Assembly (NCBI GenBank): GCA_037044905.1
Contig: JBAOKB010000040.1
Coordinates: 37,192-101,191 of the forward strand
Reading direction: 5' to 3'
DNA length: 64,000 bases
DNA from: Hortaea werneckii
Taxonomy: Eukaryota > Ascomycota > Dothideomycetes > Mycosphaerellales > Teratosphaeriaceae
Below the pieces are notes generated by a model. The model made no database searches and was not told the origin of the DNA. It saw only the letters and a list, made by a program, of their open reading frames with translations. The position numbers were made by a program, and so were the translations under genes. Of the stretch, positions 21,477-32,080 are shown piece after piece; positions within the stretch are counted from its first letter, which is position 1; the number at the start of each line of letters is the position of its first letter.

Positions 21477-23033
21477 TTAATTCCCGCCCTCTTTCGCCTT
21501 CCCCTCCTTCTTCTCAGCAGGTTTACTATACAACCACACCGCCACAAACCCCACAAACCCGGCCACCGTCATCCAGATCCCGGAGATCCAGGGATACGCG
21601 GCGGTGATCACAAACGACCGGGGATACTCGTCGTGCGCGAAATGGCGGATCGTCACCGTCCGCTTCTCCTCGATGTTGGTGAGGAAGGGCCGACGGTACT
21701 CGACGAGGAAGTTGAAGATGCCATGTTGGTCGGGGATGGTAAACGAAGTGGTGAAGAAAGTGGCGGAGGAATCGGCGTGCGAGGGGGAGAGGTTGAGGCG
21801 GTGGAAGGGCGAGAGCATGCTGAATTCGAGTTGGATGGCGTCGACTTCCGGCGGAGTGAAGGGCGTCCAGGTGCCCGTTGTTGGGGACCAGATGGACAGC
21901 GAGATGCTGTAGTCGACGAGGTTCTTGATGCGGTACATGTGCGGGTTCACGTCCATGGGAACGCCGAGGGCGGTGGTGTTGGGGCCGGGGTTCTTAGCGG
22001 CGTCTGGGTCGGAGGGGGAGAGATGGTGGGTGACTGCGTTGGATTTGACGACGCCGAGTTCTTTGAAGGCCCAGCCGGTGAGTTTCTGCGCGAAGGGCTT
22101 GTTGGCGGTCTTGGAGGCTTTGGCGCCGGGAGTGGGCAGTTGGACCGTGGCGTCGAACCAGCTGTCTTCGAGTGCTTCGGCGGATCCGAGGATGGTGAAG
22201 CGGGCGGAGTTGCGGGCTTGGAAGGCGGTCACCAGGCTGAGTTGCTCGCCCGTGGCGAAGACGTCTTCGACCCCTTCGGCTTCCTCCTTGGGGTTGTATG
22301 GGTATGCGGTGGCCGGGGCCTTGATGATGGAGCTGAGCAGCGGCGAGGCGTTGCCCAATGCCGCGCCAACCGCGTGTGGGAAGGCGAGGAGGCCGTCGAC
22401 GGAGAAGAAGTCTGCCACGCCGGACTTCTTGCTGCTCACGTCGTTCCCTGACAAGACCAGAACATCATGTGATTCCTTGGCGCTCTTGGTGTCGTAGTTG
22501 AAGTGGTCGACGACCATGCTGTTCCTGTCCGGGCTCAGAGTGACGTCCAGCTCGGCGACCAAGCTGCCGACGGCGCTGGGAACGCTCTGCTCGCCGCTGA
22601 GGGCCAGCATGACGTTGGAGCCGGCATTGAGAAAGTCGGCTACGAGGTTCGGGGTCAAGTTCGGCCCTAGCCCCTTGGTGCTCTTGCCGGGAGGGAGGAG
22701 GAGGAGGTGGGAGTAGGCGGGGACGCCATGTTGGAAGAGGGAGAGCGAGGGGTCTTTCGGGGTGCGGTAGGTGAGCTGGAAGCCTCTCTCTGAATGCGCG
22801 CGAAGCAGTTAGCATCTTGTCATGGAACGCATCACGTGATGTAGCATTGTCTGAATCGAGTGAATAAATAGATGAATGAATATACCTTCGAGGTCTAACC
22901 AGAACTGCCCATACTTGCTCTTCTCGGCCTCGTCCTCCAGCACGACCAATAATCGGCTGCCCTGCGCCGAGATGGCCGTGACACAGCTAATGAATGCGCC
23001 CAAGAGCAAGGCGGCGAGAATTCGCAATTCCAT
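21477..23033 (-). CDS. wbp1: oligosaccharyltransferase 48 kDa subunit (Wbp1/OST48)
   Basis: Two exons on the minus strand, 23033-22886 and 22789-21477, with a 96 nt intron (GTATAT...TTCAG), give 486 residues. The signal peptide (LRILAALLLGAFISCVTA) is followed by SRLLVVLEDEAEKSKYGQFW. The splice restores LDLEERGFQLTYRTPKDPSL, the family's RGFxLxY motif. The luminal domain ends at residue about 445, followed by one membrane span (ISGIWMTVAGFVGFVAVWLY) and a short Lys-rich cytosolic tail. This is an essential non-catalytic subunit of the ER complex that N-glycosylates Asn-X-Ser/Thr. Length and topology match the family. It is divergent from the complex I subunit gene with a 349 bp shared promoter. 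Confidence 0.95.
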
Positions 23034-23382
23034 GATGTGGTTAGGCGGATGGATGAGCGACAGCTAGATCAATCGTTCGGAAGCTGCTGGGCTACATCGG
23101 TAGCTGTATAGACAACCGGCGGACGACGTATGCGCGACTGAAGCTACGTAGCGCCATTGGCCTCCGGGGTCCATGCCAAGAACTCCCTCGGAGGTAGAGG
23201 AGGCTCTGCGGAGGAGGGACGGCGGGAAGCTCCAGCTGGGACGGAGAGTGGGAGTAGCCGTTGTCCGACCACCACCATCACCACCTCTACGACTACTGCT
23301 GTCTGCGCTTCACAGTCGCATACCGGACGTGAAGCGATTGCACTTCTATACTTGTGCTATAGGAAGTCATCCACCACCAAGC
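23034..23382. promoter_or_regulatory. bidirectional promoter region wbp1 / nuo9.5
   Basis: 349 bp between two divergent start codons. No specific site is recognised. An ATG at 23173 is in frame with nuo9.5, but the extension is not like the family and is read as leader. Confidence 0.45.
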
Positions 23383-23831
23383 ATGGCTCCCGTCGAATTC
23401 TTCGAGGCTCCGGCCAAGTACTTCCGCTGGGCTATCCGCCAGAAGCCTGCCATCTTCTGGTCGCTCGTCATTGGCACCATGGGCCCAGTCATGGCCGTAT
23501 GTACCTCCCCTCTCGAATAGTAGAGGACTCCACTGCCTGCGATGGTACATGCTCACATCTTGCGCGACTCAGTTCACCGTCCCTCCAATTCGAAACTACT
23601 TTGGCGACGGCCCACGACCGCAGATTCCTCTGACATACCCGAGTAAGTCACTACCGACCGACCTTGTACCACAACGATGGAGAGTTGGAAAAGGCGCGAC
23701 TCGCGGAGTGATTGCCCTGCGAACATGACACTGGGTCGCGATTCCCCGCCAAAAGCAGCTCCCGCGGCTAACATGTTCCAATCACAGTCCCTAAGGGTCC
23801 CCGAAAGATCCCGCAGGGCTACGACGACTAG
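23383..23831 (+). CDS. nuo9.5: NADH:ubiquinone oxidoreductase 9.5 kDa subunit (complex I)
   Basis: Three exons, 23383-23496, 23573-23642 and 23788-23831, give 75 residues. Introns are 76 nt (GTATGT...CTCAG) and 145 nt (GTAAGT...CACAG). The protein starts MAPVEFFEAPAKYFRWA, has one membrane span (PAIFWSLVIGTMGPVMAF), then PPIRNYFGDGPRPQIPLTYP and ends in IPKGPRKIPQGYDD. This is the layout of the small fungal accessory subunit of the membrane arm in the inner mitochondrial membrane, related to animal NDUFA3. The start was chosen by family length; the in-frame ATG at 23173 would add 70 unrelated residues. Confidence 0.92.
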
Positions 23832-24474
23832 ATGCAAGAGTGTACAGCAAAAGGGCGACTAAAAGTCTAAGAGGATCCACCATCAGCTGGTTCCGGCGTT
23901 TTCCGGCGTTAATTCCCTTCCTGCTCGCGGGCAGCTTCATGGAGACGGAGTGTACATATCAGAATCTATCGAATCACGTGCCAACAGGAAGGATCTCAGC
24001 ATATCGGGCAAGAGACTGTCTGGAGAAGCGGAATACTGTCTTCCTCACTACCTGCCATGAGTTTGACTATGAGTATGGAACAAGCTTACCTATTCCGGAT
24101 TCTGACCCGCGCGCAGCCCGAACCTCCATCTCATGACTATTCTCACCATCTGTCAGCTCATCACACCTTCATCAGCTGACTACGGAATCACGACTACCAC
24201 CATCTTCATCATGTGACCCTTCATCCGCTCCACCAACCTCTTCCACTTCCCATTCCCCTCTGCCAAATCGGGATTTCCATCAATGTATATCCATCAAGGT
24301 ATAGCGTCATCGCTCCCACTCCATACCACCTCCTCACATGCCCACCTTTGTTCCGCCCAACCCCTCTCTACCACCTCTCCAATCTCCATTGCTCCATACT
24401 CATCTCTCTCTCACTCCGCTCGCCTCTATCCCACCAAACGCCAACCCACCACCACCACCACCACCACCACCCCC
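23832..24474. other. intergenic, CT/CCA-rich toward the F-box gene
   Basis: About 640 bp. The second half is strongly C/T-rich and continues in frame into the F-box gene (possible earlier start at 24283). No other gene is seen. Confidence 0.45.
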
Positions 24475-26258
24475 ATGCTCACCCAAACCCTCCCCACCCT
24501 GAGGACCTCTCATCCCACCGAACCGCCCCCTGTCTCCAATCACCACCATCCTCCCGCCGCTACTTACACCACCTGCCGACCTACTGTCCCTTCTCTTTCA
24601 TCTCTCACCCACTCACCGCCTTCCTCCACCTCATCCACACCCCCCACCAGCGATCCCACAATCCCTCACCTCCCTCCCGAACTCTGGCTCCGGATCTTCC
24701 CTCCCATCCTCTCCTCCCCCGAAGAACTGACGAACCTCCACCGCGTCTGTCGCGCTTTCCACTCCCTCCTCACCCGGCACGAGGCGAGTCTGGTGCGGGA
24801 GGTGCTGCGCACGCAGCGGGTCCGCCTTTCTTTCCTTCCCGGCCATTGGGCAAAGGGACAGGGAGGACAGGAGCAGCGACGTGAACGGGCACGGGAACGG
24901 CAAGGAGAGGAGCAAGGGAGTGAAGGAGGGAGTGTAAAAGGGGACGGTAGGGAGGGGAATGGTGTTCCCCTTCTTGCGATCAGGAGGCTGGTTTACCCTT
25001 CCCCTTCCCCTTCTTCCTTTTCCGATTCCTCGTCTCCCTCGTCCTCGACTTTCAGCGATCTATGGACCCTGTATCGTCGGCTGCGGTCTTGGGAGGAGTG
25101 TGAGGAGGTTTGGAGACGGTGTGTGAGTTGGGGACCGGAGTTTGCTTGGGCGAGGGATAGGTGGGAAGGGGTGCATTTTGGGGGCATGGTGGAGTTGGCG
25201 CGGCTTGGGGATGTGGTGGGGTCTGGTTGCTCCGGGATCAAGGGGGAGCCTCTCTTCCAGGACGGACGGGATGAGCATGCGCATGGGCATGGGCATGGTG
25301 AGGGAACCGCATCCCACTATCAACCCACCACCCCTCCCTTTTCTTCTCCTGCTTCCTCTTCAGCTTGGAGAAGGACAGCCGAACCATTGCCCTTCCCCTC
25401 CCTAGCAGCAATCGCCAACCCTGCATCATCCTCGCCACAACCCGCCTCCCTCACTCCCGCCCTAGAACGCCACACCACCCGCCTCGCCCCCCTCCTCTCC
25501 CTCCCCGCCACCCGCCTCGCCCTCATCCTCTTCAAACTCCACACCGCCCTCCGCATCCTCCGCGTCCTGGGCCCGCCACCCCTACGCACAGCCTCCATTC
25601 CCTCCCCGCACCGTCGTCCCTGGGACTCTACTATGCCGCGGGAGGTCGAGATGGAGGAAGTCTGGCACGATGGGAACGGTGCGGGGCTGACGAGGTGTGA
25701 GGTCGAGGTTGCGGCTGAGGAGTGTTTGTTGGGGTGTGGGCCGGAGGTTTTGGGTGGGTTGGTTGGGGATGGGGATAGGGATGGGGGTGAAAGGGGAGAG
25801 GAGCAGCAGAAGCAGGAGCAGCAGCAGCGGAAGCAGCATAAGCAAAGGCAGAGAAGGGGGATGTGGGCTAAGAGGTATGTCGGTTTTCTTTCCCCCCCTC
25901 CTTTTTTCAACCTCACCTCTCCCCTTACCATGCTTTCTTCTTTTTCGGTTTTCCCTCTTCGTTCTTCGTGTTTTGCCTGAGAAAGATTCCAAGAAAGAAC
26001 ATGCCCTGCTAATATTGCTCCTCTAGCCTCTTTGAAAGAGAACTCAGGAGTTTACATTCCCGCCAACAGCCTTTCCCCGACGGCTCCCCTAAACCGCCTA
26101 CGCTGATCGCGTGTCTGCGCCGGACGTTTGCGGAGAAGACGGGGGTCGCTTTTGCCGAGACGGAGGGAAAGATGTGGGAGGTTCTATCTTCCTTGGAGAT
26201 GGGGTTGGATGGGGATGGGCTTGAAAGGATGGAGAGGATCATTGGAGGAGGGTTTTGA
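24475..26258 (+). CDS. F-box protein
   Basis: Exon 1 24475-25874 and exon 2 26027-26258, with a 152 nt intron (GTATGT, branch TGCTAAT, acceptor CTCTAG). The F-box lies near the N-terminus: IPHLPPELWLRIFPPILSS followed by ELTNLHRVCRAFHSLL. F-box proteins bind Skp1 and present substrates to SCF ubiquitin ligases. The remainder is poorly conserved and interspersed with low-complexity stretches (Ser/Pro, a His/Gly patch HAHGHGHGEG, a Gln/Lys-rich patch before the intron). The C-terminal exon is helical (FERELRSLHSRQQPFPDG). The upstream in-frame ATG at 24283 would add a 64-residue Thr/Pro-rich leader. I took 24475, but neither start has a strong context. Substrate unknown. Confidence 0.75.
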
Positions 26259-26600
26259 GTTGTCGGTGAATTAGGAGGTGAAGGAAGGGAAGAGGGACCG
26301 AGGGACTGAGAGGGGTAGGAAATGAAGCGAGATGAAGGAGATGAAGATAATAATAAAAAAAAAAGAAAAGGCAAATATCAAGCGCCCTTCTACGAGGAGT
26401 ACTACGCTCAGAGCAAGATTGGAACAAATGGACTTCCCCGGCTTTCCAAATACCAACCACATTGATCCATTTCAACAAAATAACACGACAAGGAAACGAC
26501 CGACATCAAAAACCCTCCCTCCCAACCTAACCCCCGGTGTCTCCCACTGACTTCCATTCCGAACTTTCCCCCCCTTTTCGAACCACCCCCGTCCCTTTTC
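26259..26600. other. convergent 3' flanks
   Basis: About 340 bp between the stops of the F-box gene (plus) and the GPI-type protein (minus). Purine-rich, then C-rich. No gene is seen. Confidence 0.45.
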
Positions 26601-27229
26601 TCACACCCAGCTCAACCCAACCAAAACCCCAACCACCACCCCTCCCCACCAAACATGCCTCCGGAAAGAAACCCCAGCATTGCTATACCCCCCCTCCATC
26701 CCCATCGAAGGCCCGGCATCGGAGCTCGCACTCGGCATCCCCATCCCGCTGTCCGTCGGCATCATCCCCGCCGACGTGTCCGGACAGGTACCATCGCAGG
26801 CGACGGTCGTAGTCTCCGGGCCGGGAGCAGGAGTGGTGGGTGGCATCATGCCGCCCGTGGAGTACGCCGAGGGACAGTCGGAGATGTGGATCGTGGTGCC
26901 GTTGCCGGCGGGGTAGGGGACTGTGCTGTTGTTCATTGTAGGCATGGAGGTCGGGTGGGTACAACCGGTCTGGAGGGGTTGGGGGTGGTTAGCTAGGGCG
27001 CATGGGGATCTTTCATTTCTGATTTTATTTTATTCATTTCTATGCGTGGATGTGTGGATGTGTGTATGTGTGTATATGTGTGTATGTGTGTATGTGTGTA
27101 TATGTGTGTATATGTGTGTATGTGTATATGTGTGTATATGTGTGTGTGTGTGTATGTGTGTGTATGTGTGTGTATGTGTGTGTATGTGTGTGTATGTGTG
27201 TGTATGTGTGTGTATGTGTGTGTATGTGT

Positions 27230-27266
<37 letters not shown>

Positions 27267-27522
27267 TGTCCTTGGGCAGGGAAGGGAGGACGGGGGGGGG
27301 GGAAAAGGCCCCGTTTTCTTTTTCTTTTTCCGTTGCTTCTTTCCCTCTCTCCGCGGAATTTGGGTTGCAGACATGAATCGGAGAATGTAGGGAATGGGTA
27401 GTGAAGAGATAGGAGAGCCGGCTTACTGTGCATTCCCCAGTCGTTGTGGTGGTAGTAATTTGAGCCAGAGCCGTTCCAGAGAGGAGGCAAAAGTTGGCTA
27501 GGATGGTGGTTGAGAGCCGCAT
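26601..27522 (-). CDS. small GPI-anchored-type cell surface protein
   Basis: Two exons on the minus strand, 27522-27427 and 26969-26601, give 154 residues. The intron is 457 nt (GTAAGC...branch AGCTAACC...CTCCAG) and contains a TG/CA microsatellite. Residues 1-20 are a signal peptide (MRLSTTILANFCLLSGTALA), followed by ITTTTTT. Four cysteines (GECT, TGCT, SDCPS, ACDGTCPD region) lie in a Thr/Pro/Ser/Gly/Met-rich body. The C-terminus (WWGGVVVGVLVGLSWV) is hydrophobic after a small-residue stretch, as for GPI attachment. The two exons join in frame at GECT-TGCT. A cell-wall or plasma-membrane GPI protein is inferred; no enzyme domain is present. The microsatellite also generates Cys/Val- and His/Thr-rich frames on both strands that are artefacts. 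Confidence 0.7.
27045..27264. repeat. compound TG microsatellite inside an intron
   Basis: Alternating TG with interspersed TATG. Bases 27151-27240 are nine exact copies of TGTATGTGTG, followed by pure TG to 27264. It is followed at 27290-27302 by a G run. On the transcribed strand of the surrounding minus-strand gene it reads as CA repeats. Confidence 0.95.
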
Positions 27523-28311
27523 GATTCGATGGAAAAGTGTAAAATAAACGGATGTGAAGGTGTTGTTGATCGAATGCAACGAAGGATCTGCGACAGTCAA
27601 GATCTCGTTTTGAAGTCAAGATGCTCGAGCGACTGAATGAGAAAAGCTAGAGGAGTTGTGAGGCTAGGTGAGATCAGAATTAAAAAGATGGGGATTGTTG
27701 GAAAGCTTTTAAAAGAGTCACAATCAAGCATGGTTCCCTCCGCAGAAAGATGCCGGCCGCGCTGGCGTGTTGTTTTGGTTGTCGCTCATTCCTGGCTGCG
27801 CACCATTCTAGAACGTTAACGGTCTGCTTTGCATTCCAGTCTACTGTTTTTGGGGGAAGAACGCAGCTTGCGTCTGCGTTCTTTGTCGAGAGAAAATCAT
27901 TCTGGAATTGTGGTGCGATGCAGTCTGTCTTAAGCGAGAAGCCTTGTGATCACCATGCAGGATAGAACGGTGAAGTGGTTTATTCGAAGCAATCACAACT
28001 GGGGCGGTTTTGGCGGAAGACCTTGAAGCAATGGACTCTTGGCTGCCAGATTCCTACCATGGTCTCCCGCCTCCTTGTAGGAACCATCAAAGGACGAAAG
28101 CTTTTAAAGGGATCGATGCGATGTGAGAAGATGTGCCAATCAACAGTACACCGACCTACGTCCTTGCTGTATACATCTCTTCCTCCGCCTCCCATTCTGA
28201 AGAGCTTTCCCGAATCCTCCGCATCACCATCTAGCCCACTTCAACCAAGCCCCCCTTCCTCGATACCCTCATCTTTTCTTTCAGTCCATGTCTCACCCGC
28301 CTCTAAACTCT
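27523..28311. other. gene-free stretch
   Basis: About 790 bp: promoter of the GPI-type protein and the 3' flank of the secreted cysteine-rich protein. No gene recognised. Confidence 0.45.
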
Positions 28312-28755
28312 TTAAGAGCGGATGATAATGTTTGTGCCATCCGCAGCGAAAATCTGCCCGCTGACTGAGAAGCCATTACCGCAACGGCCGATCAAGTTGC
28401 TGGTGCGGTCCGCCAGTTCACGGTTGGCGATGCATTTGGGGTAAGAGTTCCGTGTGGTCGGTTAGCGACGTGATCAGGTTCAAGCTCCGACTGGCAGCGA
28501 TGCGCAATAGATACGACAGCAGGAAGGAGGGGGCGAGGTGGGGGAGACAGTAGGGCAAGTGGGCTTACGTCGTTGCAGAGACCCAGGGTGGCGCCGTAGT
28601 TCGAAAGGAAGGCTCCGCATTTGCCGGGGCCGGAGTTACGGCAGACGAGCTCGTTTGGAGGCCGGGCGTAGAGGTCGTTGACCAGACTCAGTGCAGCACT
28701 CTGGGTTGCTGTTCCGAAGTTCCCGCAGGTGTAGCTGACCTGGGAGGTATGTTAG

Positions 28756-28786
<31 letters not shown>

Positions 28787-28934
28787 CCCTTGAACGTATT
28801 GAAGTGGATAGTAGAAGGGCCGCCTTTGCAAGCGCGCGCTTTCGACTCACATCTGCTCTAGCCTCGACATCGACAGGGCTCGGGGCCGCGAAGGCTGAGG
28901 CGAAGAATGGGAGTAGAAGTGTGAAGTATTGCAT
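28312..28934 (-). CDS. small secreted cysteine-rich protein; last intron lacks AG acceptor
   Basis: Three exons on the minus strand: 28934-28851, 28739-28569 and 28440-28312, 127 residues if joined. Residues 1-17 are a signal peptide (MQYFTLLLPFFASAFAA). The mature part has six cysteines (YTCGNFG, LVCRNSG, GKCGAF, LGLCND, PKCIAN, GRCGNG) and ends FAADGTNIIIRS, a pattern seen in small secreted fungal proteins of unknown function. Intron 1 (GTGAGT...CCCAG, 111 nt) contains a 38-base homopolymer. Intron 2 begins with GTAAGC and has a good branch (GCTAAC), but where the frame requires the acceptor the sequence reads CTTAC instead of a CTTAG-type site. Without splicing, the frame stays open about 50 codons into unrelated sequence. 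Either the acceptor is mutated, the base is an error, or an unusual splice is used. Effector-like by composition only. Confidence 0.6.
28756..28793. repeat. 38-base C homopolymer in intron 1 of the cysteine-rich protein gene
   Basis: Uninterrupted C run on the plus strand, which is G on the transcript of the minus-strand gene. The run ends 57 bases inside the donor and begins 17 bases before the acceptor. Confidence 0.95.
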
Positions 28935-30640
28935 GGTGTCTGTATGCCGCGAAGGTAGAGGAAGCGTTGTCTTGTTGTTTGATATTTCTAATCAGGCTGG
29001 ATTGGTTGTCTGTCTGATCCTCCTCGAGTGGGAGCAGACCGTCATTTTTATACATGTGGATTCCACCACCGGTCACCCTCCCTTCCCTTCTTCCCAATCC
29101 TCTTGGCACAACACTTCGGTTACAGTTCTCAACAGCACCGTCGCTCGAAGGGTTTCGCACTCCGCGGACTGACAGGCTCGAAGGAAGATGGGTGAATCCA
29201 TCAAATACCGTTCTTGGGGCTGGAGATCCTCAACCCGCGAGTCGGATTAATGTGTGCTGCCAAGAATCAGTCGTTGAATAGGACGAAGTTGGAGGACTTC
29301 TTTGATAGGAAAGCCAAGCATGAGGCCTCTGCGAGTTGCGTGCCGTTCTTTCCACCACCAACATCCAGTCCCTTTGATCTCGTGACCTTCGTTGAGATCC
29401 GTTATTCTCGGCGGAGGTCGAAGGAACGTGTGGAGGACAGCCATCGCCTTCCTAGTATGTAGCTGCAAAATGCTACCGTTTCAGAGATGGATTCTCGATG
29501 CGTGGGGAATTCGATGATCCGTCGGTTATGGCGGAGGACATCGTGAGTGTTCTTAGAGAATGGCCAAGTATGCCAAATGCAATTGGCATGCCGTGATGTC
29601 AACCTTGCAATGGCATCTCCATTCAGTGGCATGGATCAGTCAAGGAGATCGGTCGGCAGAGGTCATACGCCCGCCAAGACTGAAGTCCCTTCACAGAGCA
29701 TCGCATCTCGCTTGCTGCCTGACCATAGTGCATCTCAGCCGCTCGGTTCGAACCAGAGTAGAAATCTTTCATCTTCTTCGCCAGTTCCGACATCTTCCTG
29801 CATTTGTGAACATGCGGCGTTGCCGTCTTTCCCGTTGCGACATATGGCTCCAGATTCGTACCCAAGCGCACTTTCTCCAGAGACAAGACCGTAAAACCCT
29901 GTACTCGGCTGGCAAAAGTCAAGACACTGCATCTAAGCGAAAGACTTAGTCCTGATGTACTTTGGGACTGTAGGCAAAGCCTGACATTCATCCGCTCACC
30001 GGTGCGGTCCTGTCCCCGTTCCCCCGAATCCTTCGCATCCTTCGCATCCTTCCGCCCCTACAGCCTCAAGCCACGAGAGCCGAAGGACTTGACGGCTGTA
30101 GCAATGGTAGCAAGCGGAGGGAACGCTAGATTCATGAACGGCCGAGAACTGGGTGCTTCCGGCGGAAGTAGTCCGCATAGAGATACACAAGCCCGGCGAG
30201 GGCGATAGGACCTTGTGCATGTCTGCAACGCTCTCCATTCTTACGAGGCGCCGACTCCCCTCTTACCAAGAGCAAAGATACCTAATATGCTCTTTATGCG
30301 GTTTCCGATCTCCCTTAGAAGCTCTGCAAATAGCCAAGAAGCCCAACAGCCAGTGAGCCCAATAATCACGAAGCTGCAAAAACTTATGATGTCTTTCTCC
30401 TCTCGATCCGGTCCTGATCCTGCCCCCCAACTCGACATTGGAGGTTCTCAATCGGCTCTGACTTCTCGTTCGTAACACGCGGAAGAAGGAGCAGAAGCGG
30501 GAGGGGGGGGGGGGGGGGGGGGGCGGGCGGGGGAGCAAGAGATAACCACAAACACACATACACCCTCCCCCTCCCCCAAGGGAGGAAAAAGAAAACACAA
30601 AACAAACCCCCACAGCTCCTCCCCCCCAGGGCACAGCCCT
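28935..30640. other. gene-free stretch
   Basis: About 1.7 kb between two minus-strand genes. Several overlapping short frames exist, none with recognisable protein features. A 21-base G run is listed separately. Confidence 0.45.
30503..30523. repeat. 21-base G homopolymer
   Basis: Lies 118 bases past the stop of the minus-strand 5-phosphatase gene, so it is C on that transcript. Confidence 0.95.
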
Positions 30641-32080
30641 TTACCCAACCAAAGCCCCCAAAACCCACACACCCCCGACCAACCCGACCACGCTCCCCAG
30701 CACCACCAACCTTCCCTCCCACGTGAGACCCAAATACGCCAACATCCCCACCAAGACCTCCAGCCTGCGGGCCGCAATTCTCCGCTCTCTCCAGTCCTCC
30801 CGAACTGCAAACGGCACTTTCACCTTTCCTTCTCCCCCTTCTTCGCGGATCTCGCCCTTAGGAACAGTACAAGCGAGGACGACGGGCTGGTGATCCGAGG
30901 TCGGCTGCACGGGCAACGACGTGTACTTCGCCACCTCCACGGTTCGTCGCGCCGAGGTGTGGTGGGGAGTGTAGAGGATGCGGTCGCACCATGAGGGCGT
31001 CCGGTGTGGTGTCCAGGGTACTTCCTCACCTCCTTCGCCTCCCTCTCCTTCTCCCTCTCCTTCTCCCGAGGAGGCGGAAGGCGGGACAATCCGCGTCACG
31101 CTATTCGTCCGCCCGTCCGCTTTCCTGACCTCCACAGTCTGAATACTATTCCCCGCCCGCTTCTGCGCAGCCGAGGAATACTTATAAGTCGGCGGAAACG
31201 TTATCGGCGGCTCGACGAGGTTGTGGAGAGTTTTCCCCGCGGCTTTCTCCCGCGATAGCTGGTCGTGGCGCAGGAGGTGGGTGTAGTGGTGCGGGTCTGC
31301 GGGGTCGGAGGGGGAGGCGACGGGTTGGGGCCAGTTGGGGAGGGAGGGGGGGTTGTTGGGGTCCGGAGGGGTGTCGGAGGCGCGGTAGTTGAGGTCGCCG
31401 AGGAGGAAGAGGTGGGTGGGGGGTTGGAAGAGGGTGGAAGGGTTGGGATCGTTGGTCGAAGGGGGTTTGGAGGAGAGGAGGGGTTCGGTTTCGGGGGATT
31501 GAGGTGCTGTGTCGGTTGGTGGTCGGGACGCGGGTTCGAAGACGAGGTTCTCGCACATGCTTCGCCAGTCCTGGTTTCGTCGTTCCCATTCGGGTTCCAT
31601 CGGGGCCAGGTGCGCGGCTACGAAGGTGAAGGGGGTTGTTGAGTCCGCTCCTGAACCGCCTACGCTTAGTCGCACGCCTACGGCGCCTTTGTTCCCCATT
31701 TCCCATAATCCGACCCCGACGCCTGCGCTTTCCACTTGTTGGATCCTATGCCAGACTTCTTCTCGCGCGAAGACCATAATGGCGGTCATGCCAGCATTCC
31801 GCACAATCGGTTCATGATAGAAGACGTTCGGGTCGGAGAAGGTATTTCGCGCCGCGTCTGCTACTGCCTGTGTGAAGCGGGTGAGGTAGGGAGTGAGCAA
31901 TGTGCCGCCCAGGAAGCCATATGCAATGGGTGCGATCTCTTGTAAGCTCAGGACTATGAGGTCTGGCGGGAGTGGGTTGGATTTGGATAGGCCATCGAAG
32001 AGGAAGTGGGCGAAATAGTCTATGTTGACGGGCTTACGGCCGCAGTTGAAGGTGGTGAGGTAGACGTTGAGATCTGCCAT
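30641..32080 (-). CDS. inositol polyphosphate 5-phosphatase-type enzyme
   Basis: Single exon of 479 residues starting MADLNVYLTTFNCGRKP. The endonuclease/exonuclease/phosphatase fold of 5-phosphatases is seen in order: LIVLSLQEIAP, WEMGNKGAVGVRL, FVAAHLAPME, FLLGDLNYRA, RTPSWCDRILY and SDHQPVVL. These are the Mg2+-binding and catalytic motifs for removing the 5-phosphate from phosphoinositides or inositol phosphates. There is no Sac1 or C2 domain. The C-terminus after the catalytic core is hydrophobic (residues about 438-479), suggesting a membrane anchor, which would place the enzyme on a membrane surface. Gly/Glu-rich loops and a Pro/Ser-rich insertion interrupt the core. Which phosphoinositide it uses cannot be read from sequence. 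Confidence 0.88.
   Translation of the reverse strand: MADLNVYLTTFNCGRKPVNIDYFAHFLFDGLSKSNPLPPDLIVLSLQEIAPIAYGFLGGTLLTPYLTRFTQAVADAARNTFSDPNVFYHEPIVRNAGMTAIMVFAREEVWHRIQQVESAGVGVGLWEMGNKGAVGVRLSVGGSGADSTTPFTFVAAHLAPMEPEWERRNQDWRSMCENLVFEPASRPPTDTAPQSPETEPLLSSKPPSTNDPNPSTLFQPPTHLFLLGDLNYRASDTPPDPNNPPSLPNWPQPVASPSDPADPHHYTHLLRHDQLSREKAAGKTLHNLVEPPITFPPTYKYSSAAQKRAGNSIQTVEVRKADGRTNSVTRIVPPSASSGEGEGEGEGGEGGEEVPWTPHRTPSWCDRILYTPHHTSARRTVEVAKYTSLPVQPTSDHQPVVLACTVPKGEIREEGGEGKVKVPFAVREDWRERRIAARRLEVLVGMLAYLGLTWEGRLVVLGSVVGLVGGVWVLGALVG

Noticed and set aside
26993..27619. Cys/Val-rich or His/Thr-rich frames
   Set aside because: They translate the TG/CA microsatellite and have no independent support.
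29705..29775. GGTTCGAACC resembling a tRNA B-box
   Set aside because: No A-box at the right distance and the arm around it has mismatches.
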